Shown: positions 35,201 through 47,200 of the stretch, piece after piece | How the letters are laid out: each line of letters starts with the position of its first letter | Position numbering within the stretch: position 1 is the first letter of the stretch | From: Psettodes erumei | Taxonomy: Eukaryota; Chordata; Actinopteri; Pleuronectiformes; Psettodidae | Direction: 5' to 3' | Length of the DNA: 64,000 nt | Assembly: GCA_016785225.1 (NCBI GenBank) | Contig: JAFBJZ010000422.1 | Location: forward strand, 5,014,001 to 5,078,000 | Made by a program: the position numbers and the translations under genes | Notes under the pieces: generated by a model | What the model saw: only the letters and a program-made list of their open reading frames with translations | Database searches by the model: none | What the model was told of the DNA's origin: nothing

Positions 35201-38200
35201 TGGGACAGCTTCCTTTTTGTTTTTTGCATTCGTGAACAAGGCTGTCCTGAAATTATTAACTGTCATGTTTGGGAGAGTGGACCCTTGCACTTCTTGTGGC
35301 AACTTCTGAATGAACCCTTTGTATACATGCTGCCTGGGAAAATGAGCAAGTCGCTGATCTCTTTGAGCAGTTTTTTTTTTCAGGGATGTGTCAACAGCTT
35401 TCTGTCATTTCATGACACTGACAGGGTTGTGGTAGGGGTGGCAGATTGATTCCAGCAGTGTCACATAAAACTGTGCAAATATATTTTTTAAGGCAAGTGT
35501 TTTTATTTTTGTTTTATCTTTTTTCATTTCTTTCTAGATTTTGTAAATTAACCAACCTTTAATCGTAAACCGAGGTTGGGTCAAAACAGATTGTCAAGTA
35601 TGAGTATTTGCTGCCCCTTTCTCTATTATTGTAAATTAAATATTTTTGGGCCGAGATTGGAGGATGTTACCAAGAGTTCAGGGAAAATGTGATGGGATTA
35701 ATGAGTCTTTTACAATTGAATGAGAAAATAATCAGCAGATCAATCGATAATCTTTAGTTTCTCTGCACTAATTTTAACTTCAGCTAATGCTGTTTAACTT
35801 GCATAAACATAAACATGGTGAACAACAACAATTTAATGAGGTTTCTTTGTTATAGGAGCCCAAGGCTATAAGAAACCATGCAAGATATGGGATATTCTAT
35901 CATTTTAAGGTAGTAGTATTACAAAAAATACAACATAAATATTCACTGACATTCATTGTATGGAATATGAAAGAGATTGCCATCCAACAATGTGGAGACA
36001 AAGATATCATTTTGGATCACGTTCAGATGAATGGGGATATTTGTATAACTATGTCTCAGAATCTAGGGGACCTGCCTTTTGCCTTGGGCATCTTTCTGGA
36101 AAAAATTCACTGCAATCATGTATTCTGGCAAGAACAAAGCATCTTCAAGGCGTACAATGGTATGAAATAAGGGGAATGTTAATGAATGTGATTGAACTTG
36201 CCAGCAGTAATAGAGGCCAAGCGGACATAGTCGTAATCCCTCTGCACTGTCTCATAGGGATAACGCTCCACCAGGTTGAGTCCTGAAAGAATGTTAAACA
36301 CAGATAGAAACTCTTAATGTCACAGATTATCTACATTGTATAAAACACAAATAATGTTCCTTTAGTCATTTTCATTTCCCCACCTTCACTACACTCAATC
36401 ATGAATTTTAAACACATGAAAGTCAGGCAATTATTCATTTGTTAGGGTTACTATATTATCTGTAATGAACTGTTGTTCAACAGCTGCTGAATGAGATAGA
36501 GTTGTGATTTGCAGAAAAAAACAATATTACTTAGCAGGTCAGAAAGCTGCTATCAAGTAACCCCTGACCATGAATGACTGATTGATGAAGGCTCCAGTAG
36601 ATGCTGAGGCAGTTCTTCTCCTTCTTCATGCCTCGTTTACACTGGCAACCATGCAAGGGGCTGGACAGAAGGGCCGACACTGCATTGGCACACTGACTTC
36701 TGGCACCGGGCCCAAGCTTCATGCTGCCATTGCCTGCCACACACTGACGCAGAGTCCGCAGGCGTGGACTACAAGTCTCATCACTTGAGCATGAGTCTCC
36801 GGCCACCAAGCAGTCTCTGCTGGCCAGTATAACCTCTAACAGAGCTGTGAGAGAAGAAAGCAGAGGACAACCAGAAACAGAAAGATGAGGGGCTTTGAGA
36901 TGTACAAGATGGGACGCCAAAACCTGAAATGCTCGAAAGTCAGACCTAAATGTCAGGGATAAGAACGGAGAACATATTGAGGGAAAACTGTGAACTGTTC
37001 TCAGGAAATTTTAAGCATTAAGGTAATGGAAATGTCTGCCCATTGATTTAGCCCCGAAGAAATACAGTTGTATTACTGTAGTACTGATTTTTCATCTAGC
37101 CCCATCACCAGGTTTATTTATCTGTTATCAGTTTATCTAGTTCTAGTTGATTACTTGATCAGGACTGATTTGTGAAATGCCTGCAAAAACACATCAATCA
37201 TATTCAAGTCACCTTCAGCTGTATTTTGGCTTGAGTGTCAATAAGAAATGTCTGTTTTGGCTGAGGTTAACTATTGCTTCCAAATACATTTAGCGTTACG
37301 CTTTATTTCTAGAATGAAAAAAATAATCTTCTTAATATAATAATAATATCTTTTCAGATAACTTCTAAGTAGATTATAATTCAGAAAAATAGTTACAGTT
37401 GATCCTTTGTAACCATCTAGTAACTGGATCTGCAGGCTATGGCATCTGCTGCAGCCTCATTGTGACAATAGCAGCCTCAAGACCAAATTACTTGGAGTAT
37501 TAGCTATGAAATATTATATTTTTAGCTGTAGTTATGCATTATGCTGTATGCAGATACACTGAGAAAGTTTTTGAGTCGTGCACATACAGATGCTAATACA
37601 TGCCATCATTGATTCACTGACAAACCTTGTCCTGAGTAAGTTTGAGTGCCCCAATTCTCCTGCATGACTCAGGCCTATTCTCTCTGTCAGGGAACTTGCA
37701 TAATAGGTGTGTGACGTGCTGAATATACCAAGAACATTACCAAGTGAAATAACCTTAGATATTCATCTGTTGGTGCGGTGAAAAGTCCATGCAGTGCCGT
37801 GTCTGTCTTATGTGCCAGCATAACAGCTGGTGAGGTGGTGGGTGTTGGCTGGGTTTGGATGGCAGGCTATGAAATTTGGGTAAAGAGGGGATGAACAGAA
37901 AAAAGTTAAATTTAAGTTAAGTGCTACAGGTGTTCTAGTGTTGTTGCCAGTCATATCATGAGGGATTATAAAAAATCACGGTGTAGAAATGTGGACAGTT
38001 AATAGTGGCATTGTTATAGAGCTCATATGCCACATAAAATACAGAAAGAAGCTTGCTCGAGTTAATTGCAGCAGAGGTGGTGAGTCTTTCCTGCGTTGCT
38101 CTCTTTTTAAATTATACTGTCGTTGAGACGTATACAAGTATAATGTCTCCTTCCATTGCTGCGCTGTTTTCTGTGAAAAGCTGTGATGTTGAAAACCCCA

Positions 38201-41200
38201 TTGTGTGTCCAACTCGGGTCAGTGTGTACACGTGCTAACATGTGCTATCCTAATCAAGAGTAGACTTTGGAAAATTTGATTTTCAGATGCCTATTCTCAG
38301 GTTATTAAAAAAACATATCCCTTACTGTGACCTGCAGTGAGCCACGTGAACCTATGATTCAGACGATGTAAACTCATACCACCTCTGCTGATTCCCGTAA
38401 TGCCCCTAACTCCATCTGTTTGAGCTGAAATTTTTCAATTTCATGCTGCTTTCATGTGCTTACACTGGAGGTAATTCTGGGGCAGAATTTTCTCAGCTAT
38501 TGTTTTGATTTCCAAAACACACACTTGGGAAGAAAAAGAGACAGTAATGAAACAACGTGTTTTCCATCTGTCAAGTCTGTTCAGCCTATTTCATCTGTTC
38601 TCAGAGCTCGATCTTCACTTAAACCCCCACAGGTGTATTGAGTCTCACTCACATCAGGAGTTATCCAGGCTCTCATCCTCTGTCCAGCACATGTCCGCTA
38701 AGAGCATCCAATGCTGACATGGATGCTGATGGGGGGAAAAAAAAGTTCCAACCAGTGCCAATGTCCTGAAAAGGCCAGATGGTCAGTTTCAAATTCAAGG
38801 CAGATATCCTAGGCCCTTCTACTATGGCTATGTGTGACAGTTTGTGCTGCTTGGGCAGAAGCTGGAATAGACACCATACATCACGAATGCAAATGAGCCA
38901 CTTGATTTGACATTTCCAATAAGCCTGTCTCAATGTACCAGTGGGTTTAGCCAATTAACCATGTCAGTAATCAATGTGTTCTGAGGCTCAGTTAAGTCCT
39001 CAGTTTCTCTGCCACATAAATCACGGGCAGATTAGCTGATCACCGGTGCGCAAGTTACCCTTGCGCAGTGACTTAATGGTCCACTTCAGGAGAGATAAAA
39101 TGGAAAATGAAACTTAATGAAGTCAGCTGGAATGTTAGCCTCAGTCCTTTACACCTACAAAGCAGTGAGGCTTTGGAGGGAAATGGTAATGTATTGGTGC
39201 AATTAATGAGTACCACCTTTGTTTCAGTGCTCTCAAGGTTTATAATTTATCCTGGATAGTTGGATTAACGCAAGCAGCCTCGCTTTAAAGTGAGTGGCCT
39301 TCAGGTGTGTTGCTTTACGCTATTGATGGTGGCCCAACAAAAAGTCTTGGGAAACATGATAAAAGCCATTTTAGCACATAACAGATTCACCACACTTTGT
39401 CTTCGCTTCCTGGTTATTCCTGTCAGTGAATCAAGCAACTGATAAATGGCAAAACAGTCTTTAATCAATCACGTATATTTCTTGAAGAAATTGCACTTTG
39501 CCCAGTTCTTGTGTATTGAAACATTAACTTGATTTTTGAAAGACATAGAGTGGTAAATGTGCCTTTTAAAGTCATTCATCAAAAGTCATTAAAATGTAAA
39601 TGCCATTGAAGTGGCAAACTTAAAATCCAATATCCAATAAAATCACACATCAAATTTGGTTTTTACTGACCTCCTGCTGGTCACATTAAGGTTTATCACT
39701 TTGCCGTTGAGAGAAAACTTGTAAAAGTGCTTACACCCTTATGTGTTCTAAATACATTCTTTGCTTTAACAGTAATAACACATAGGAGTGAAATATTTAA
39801 GTTAAAGGCATGACTAAATGCAAATTTTTGTACCAGTGTATGACTCATCTTTGCAAAGATGTAGCCAGTATTTTTCTGTTATAAACGCTTCCTGTCTGAT
39901 GCTTTGCATGAGACATTATTTGCTTTCATGGCACAAAATTAGCAATTTTAGACATCAAAGCAGAGTAGATTGAATTTGGCAAAATGAGACAGGAACGTTC
40001 AAAATAAAGCAGTGTCAGCTCCATTCAAACTTCATGTTCATCAAACAATGGTGCACGAAGACCTTAAAAAGCATGGCAATTAGCTTCAGAGTTTTGAAAA
40101 GAGAAGCATTATACTTTCAGCAGAACACCCTTAGATAACTTTTTAAAGTAAAACACAAATTCAGTTACAAGAAGTCGATGTACAGGAACAATATATAACA
40201 AACTACTTTGTGGACATTATGCTTATTTGTCACAAAGGCAAAAATAAAAAGGCTAAATGATAAAGGTTGTCCATAAGTTTAAATTGTGATTTTTTTTTTT
40301 TTACGTGGTAAATTGAAATACGTGAAACTCTGAATATTTACGATGCCTAAAACATGGCACTGCACACAATACATGCATACACACATGGACACCATTTGAT
40401 TGAGAGTGAAATAGAGGTCTGTTAAAGCACTGAAGACCCTAAGTGATGTCTCTCATCTCTGCAATAGCATCGCACTCCTGTATAGAAGCCATTCAATTTC
40501 CTGATAACCATTTCCCCCTGCCTTTATCGATGCTGTCCCTCAGAGGAGTTTTGGCCAGAAAGGAGATGGTTCTGGGTTGTCTGCGGGAAGGTGAACTTAA
40601 ACCCACACTGCTTTCTCTAATCTCCAAACATGGACACAAACACTGTAAACGGACAATAAAGTGATTACCAAACATACAGTAGAACCAGTACCAAGAATCA
40701 CTGTCACAGCCTTCACTCCCCCACCCCAACCACATCGACAGATATGCCTGTTATTCTATTATGGGAGGCAGAGTTGTGATATTTTAAAACATGTATTTTC
40801 CTCTTCCAGATTGATCCTGCAATACAAGGGCTGCTGTGTGAAAGCAGCGCATTGTAAACAAAAGATTATATGTGATCGGTGGGTGTTATCCGCAACTCGG
40901 ATTGCTGTTGCCGACATGCACCTGTCAGATTGATCCAAGAGCTACATACTCCAAGACTGACTGGCGCAGTTGCAAAAGTCTTGTAGCATTTACAATTTGA
41001 ATCAGTGTGTTTTTGTTATGCTATCCTTCTGTGTTTTAGTCCTGGCATGAGAACACACCTGAGGGAGGTTAAGGAGTTTGGGAGTTAAAGGAGCATTCAG
41101 TAATTTATAACATCAATCAACTTCTATCAGCAACAGCTTGGACAGGACTGAGGCAGTGGTGTTCAGCTAAAGTCACGAGATCATATCATTGCCAGGAAGA

Positions 41201-44200
41201 AGTCTTCTCATTGCCTCAGGGTAATAATGGTAAATAAAACAAAGAGACCTCTTTTTTTAATGAATTCTCTTTTATTTTGTTTTTGTGTGTTTATAAACTT
41301 AAAATTGGTTTGTGTTTAACTTCATATCTTTCACTTAGATATTAATAGCATTTTGCAAACATGGTTTTGGGTGAAAGAAGCTAAATCATCAGCTAATCAT
41401 CCTTACCTTTCGGATGTTTGATGATGATGATTGACGCTTATGATTACTGTCTGTTCACAGGTGCATATGTGATAAATTAATGAAACACTGTATGATGTGA
41501 TATAATGGGACATAAAGAGTAGTGATTGTAAACAGGGTCACTACTCTGGTGGGTTTTGGAGAATTTGGTAACTGTGGTACCTCTTTGTCCTTCTTTTCAT
41601 TTAACAGTCTAAAGATGGGCAGAGCAGACAGATGTTTACATCTTCCTTGCTTGTTGGTGCTAGTTGGTGAAACGCTCTTCACAAGGAAAAAAATCACTGC
41701 CTGTTAAAAATAAAATTGGATTACAAAACCAGTGGCCATAAAGTTTCATTGATAGATATCTGGAAAAAAATTATGTTGCACCAGCGTAAACACTGAAATT
41801 TAACCTAACCTGCTGAGAGACTGCCTGAAAATATCAGCTATCACTCCGCTCTCTGTTACTGAAGTGAAACATAAGCGACACATTCCACCATGTGCATGTG
41901 TGTGTGTTCCTCCTCAGGTGGGTTTTTTTTATAAAGCCTTTCTGAACCACCTGAGGCTTATACTGAATCACTGGCAGGCTGAAATGGCCTGGGCCAAGAG
42001 CCAAGCTTCACACCAGCTGAACACCACCCACCTGCTGACACACAGATACAAACACAGCTACAAATCCACAGCCTGTTTTGTTCCCGCTGAGCCATAAGAA
42101 AGACTAAAGGACAAAGACTATATTGGAATAGGCTCACTCAACTGGCAATCCATAATTAGCAGACAATTTGCTACCTGGAACAGTGATCAGATACTGTCAT
42201 TGTGTTTGCAGGGGCTAACAGGTGTCAGATCTCGACAATGACAGCAAACAGTTCTCTCTCCCCTAGTGAGGAAAACATAACATGACACACAGACACAGTG
42301 GGACAAGCAGAAACAGGTACGTTACGATCGTTGACATCTCTGGAGGCTTTGATGAGTGGATTAGCATCAACCCGCACTTGGATTTATGTGAGACTACATG
42401 TACATCCACAGTAAGGCAGCAGTAATTAATCCAAGCTGTTCAATGCTACTTTGTACCCAAGGCAGACAGTAATTGAGGTGTCAAATCTCTATTTATTGAT
42501 TGCAAAGCTGTCTGGTAGTGATTGGCTATATTGACATTTAAAGTAAATGATCATGGAGAGGGTTACAAATGAGAGAAAGTTTGTTTGCCAAATAGTTACT
42601 CAGTATGTCCTTCATGAAAAGCTCAGGTTACATGGATGGGACTTTTTTAGCTTTCGCAAGCATGGACAGGGTCTGTGGAGGCATTCTTGTGGTCTGTTAA
42701 CATTAGAATAACCCTGTATTTGTTAGAGGAACAGAGAAAAAGCTTCAAGCAAATATCAAGTGGGGTATGTGCGCAAATTTTTAACTGTGAAAGTTACAGT
42801 ACTTCTGGACACCTCAGTGATTTACTGGAGACACTATGTTCCTGTCCCACCCAAACAGGCAGTGTTGAGCATTTATATGGAGGAGATGCAAATTGTTACA
42901 GTTAATGCGAAATGAAATTATGAAGGTTTTCTTTTGATATGCAGAACAGTTTCCATCAGACTGACTCTGAAAGGTTAAATTAAATTCATTTTCCCAGATG
43001 TGAGTAAAATAAAGGCTGTGATTATTTCAGGGGCAAGGCTGAAGGAATTAACTGTGTGAGTGTGTGAGCGCGCACACAATTTCTCCATCTGTGTGGAAGC
43101 CTGTTAAGTTCAGTCTCAATGTCAAACAACAAAGACTGCCTTATCTTCACTTAAAAATTGTGACATTATGAGTGCATCGTCTATTGGTATGTAATGGTTT
43201 CAATTAACTTATCAGTATATCGTCCTCTGTTTGCAGGGGAGGCAGAGCGTGACACATCATGTTTTCTCTGACCATCTGCAGCACTGAACAGGCCTCGCAC
43301 CAGCCACTGGGGCATACAAATGATAGGTCTTCCACACTGTAGGATGACTTACTGTATATAAATGTGCAACTGATGGCTGCAAACATGTTATGATAAGAAA
43401 ATACTGTAAGTGGGCCTGCTATGTCTTGTCACTAAGCTATAATTTGACAATCGCAGTTGGTTAGTGGGTGTTATGGAACAGTCCTGAACTGGGAAACTGC
43501 AAGTTACAACAACTTTTCATTTAAATCGGAGCAAAGTCTTTCCAAAACAATAGTGCTGCTTTAGCTGCTTTATTAAAGTGATGGAGTGTTGTTAACCTTC
43601 TGTCTGCTTTGATGCTGTGGCATACCTGCCAGCTGTGGCTGTCACTCAAGAGACATTACAGGACTGGGGAGGGTCCACACATTCCAGCTGAGTGATTGAT
43701 GGGCACTTTTACTGATGAGCCTCTTGAGCAGCAGACTCCCAGCATGCTCCCAGTCTTCAAGCTCCATCTGCTGCATTGCAAAGCAGCAGAAACGGCTGCA
43801 GCGAGCGCAGCTCACACATGAATCTTATGTAGGGCTTTTCAGCTGATTGCCGTCCACTTCCCTCCATTTTAATAAACAGTTGCAACATGGCAATTTCCAT
43901 AGTGCATTGTGTTTTAAGGTAAAAAATTTGGAGGCTTTTGTCATGTTCTTCATTTTCATGGGTCCAGATACACACTACACCAGTGATGTGGAATAATAGT
44001 CTGTTCTTTTAGCTATACCTTTATTTAAATGTGTTGCAAGCCCCACTGCTTTAAATCTAAGTTTAATTATGTGCCTACATTTTCCTCCAAGAGTCTCTTT
44101 ATACACACACAATCAAACCCTTTTGTAAAATAATCTCAGCACAGGGAAGTTATCAGTTACCTAGAGCCAACATTAGATGACAAAAAGTGAAATGTGGGTC

Positions 44201-47200
44201 AGCATGACCAGATGTGAGCCTATTAAAACAATCTCCAGAGCAGAGGACTATGTCAATCAAGAGGGACCTGTGGGACTACAACAGTGATCTGCATTAGCTC
44301 ACTTACACAACTTCCTTGGCTTCCTTTTGTGAGTCACTGTTTTAAGGCCTCAAATGAAAAGTCACAGAGAGATCTGAGTGAGATCAAAAGGAACCCAAGT
44401 CCTCAGTCAGCACAGGCTTGAGTCTGACCACTGCTAAACAAGCAACTTCCTGTAAAACCTTCTTTAACGAGCGCTTCACTGTGTCTCAATAGAGGGCTGT
44501 CATTGTGGGAGTATGATTTCAAAGGATATGTGAAAGTCATTCCACAAGGATCCAAAACTGGGGCACCTATTTGTCATCTTTAGAGCTGTCAGTCATGCTT
44601 ACAACACTGTTAGTGATAAATGAAGTTTGCAGTCAGATGCTGAAGTGTTGTGCACTTCAACAACTAGGAATACACTTAGGAGAGGTCACTGAAGCCTCAA
44701 CATTTTCCTCTCTTCATCAGCATATCACTGGAGAGAATTTCATACATGTGGCTTTGCATTGTTGTGAAGAATTTTTGGGTCAGGGCTGGACTGGCCTTCT
44801 GGCAGACCAGGCATTTTCCTAGTGGCTCGACCATCCTTACTGGTGGTACCATCCTTATTTAGATGTTTTAACTGATCTCATGGTTGCTTTTTGGCTCTGT
44901 CTGCTACAGCTTTACCCTCTATTCATGTTTGTCTTTGGCTGCCTCACTCAAACACGTATCCATTATTCAGACCAAAAAAACCCCATTAGGCATTTCTGTT
45001 AACGTTTGTAGAACAAAAGCAAGGCCGTGCATGAAATCATTACAATTTTCTTTTCCAGTCGCTTCATTTAAACTTCCGCTGGCAATAAACCATAACAATT
45101 CCTAATTAATTTCAGCTCTGAAACTCATAGTTACTCAGTCAAATAGACTGCCTGGATTACTGCTTGCAGGGCCAAACATGACTAAAGCTAAAGCATAATT
45201 GAATAAGTGGCTCCATTAACCATGTTTGCTGTGTTTCTGTAAAGGTAATGCTAAAGAATCTAAAAAGGTTCTGAGACAGACAAGAAAGCTTTGTGTTTCA
45301 GAATAGATAGGACAAGCTCTTCGCAAACCCAAAATATGAAATAGTACATGACGAGTGCAGCAAATTAAAAAACTACAGTTTATACTTTTTTGTCACCGTA
45401 ATGTTTGACTATAATCAAAATTTCAAACTGACTTCAAAACTTCAAACTTCACTGTAGAAATTAATGTACTTGTTTTGCTCCAAAATACATGCAGCAATGT
45501 CCAACATTCCAACAAAAATGTTCTTTCTTTATGTTGTTAATACTGACAGTAGTTACGTATGTATCGTGAAGTTTCTTTGGAGAAAATGGCTTCCAGAAAG
45601 CTACAAGTTTTTTAACTTTCATAACAAATAGGTTCTTGTCACTGCCACTTCACATCAACGCAGGCTGATATATTATTCACCTGTGCTTTTCTGTTTTTCT
45701 CTTCTCTCCTGACTTCTTATTCCCAATTCAAAGCAACAGAGTTGTCAACTGTACATCTGGAGAGAGCTGCAAAGCAGGAGGTGCTTTTTTGAGCGTCAGA
45801 AGTAAAAGTTTCATTCATTCACAGTCTGCACACATTGTTAGTGACTCACAGCCGAAGGACTTCAAGGCCTGGATGACCATGACGTCCCATCACGTCCATC
45901 CAGGCCTTGAAGTGCAAAGATGAGCAGCTGGGTTAGAATACCTGCTTCTTTGATTTAAAAAAAAAGGCACACGTCTGTTTATAGAAACATAATCTGAATC
46001 TCACACTCCATGCACAGCTAACACTGGGCAATGAACAAAAACGAAAAAACTCTAACATGGATTAACTCAGTTTTCTGATTCTCGGTTAATTTTGGAGTGT
46101 TAACACCTCTGGTGCTGTGTTTTGTTACTAACAAAACAGCACCTAAAGTTCACTGCAGATGTGATTCTCACCTCAGACTCATATCGACAGCTCAGGCTCA
46201 TGGGTATTGAAGAGCCATATCCTATGCCAAACTGATGGATAAATACATAATTTCTCTGAAATAAAGGTGAAATAGCCAGAGGCCACAACATAAGTCTTTT
46301 TAAAGGTGCCATTATCCAGGTGACTTCTGTGTTGACTAACATTCAAAAGATCTTTATAATATCAGGTTGGGGAAAAATACTGACTTCTCCCCCTGACCAA
46401 GATTGCATGTTTGTCAGCGGCTGCTTTGGTAAAGTGGCTCTTCTGTCAGGGAAGGACATTGATTTAATGATATTTAAATGTCATTTAAACAACTGCTGGA
46501 GTAAAAAGAGGAAGAAACAAAGGAGAACGAAGAAACAAGAGAACAGGAGAAAACAAGAAAAAGAAAACACACAAGTGTGGGTGTGAGAGAAAGGACACAT
46601 GATGAAGCGGACACTTAACTTTTGTCTGGTAATTATTTTATGTCTATGCATTTCAGTGTAATTCATGGTTTAGCTGTGAAGTGCGTGGAACACTGCAGTC
46701 TCTCTGCTAACTATGACAACTAGCTTGTGACATCTAATATAATTGGGACCTACGTATGTTGTTTAGACCCACACCATATGCATGTCTTTTGTATAAAAGG
46801 GTTTTAGTGACTGCAAGAAACAGTGATGAGAAGAAAACAAAAGACATAGAATAAGTGGCAGGAAAGAAAGAGTAATTACGTTATTCCAATGCATTTCAGT
46901 TTCTGTTGTACTTGGGTAAAGCCTCTGGCCTCTAAGCCTCTATTCACCATGTTACATGGTTCAGTTTAATTTGTGCTTCACTGCAATTTGTATGATAATC
47001 ACATATCATCTCTGTCATAATGAACGCAATGTGTGTGTCACCTCTCAGCAGCTTGTTCGAGGATTCTCAGTGTGTTAATCTGTTTAAAAATGAATGTATA
47101 GAGTATGGACACATTAATGTGATTAACTTTCTTAATTAAAAAAACAAAACAGATGTTCCCAGTGAGTGTCCAAACCCAGGGAAGGCAAACTATAGCAAAA

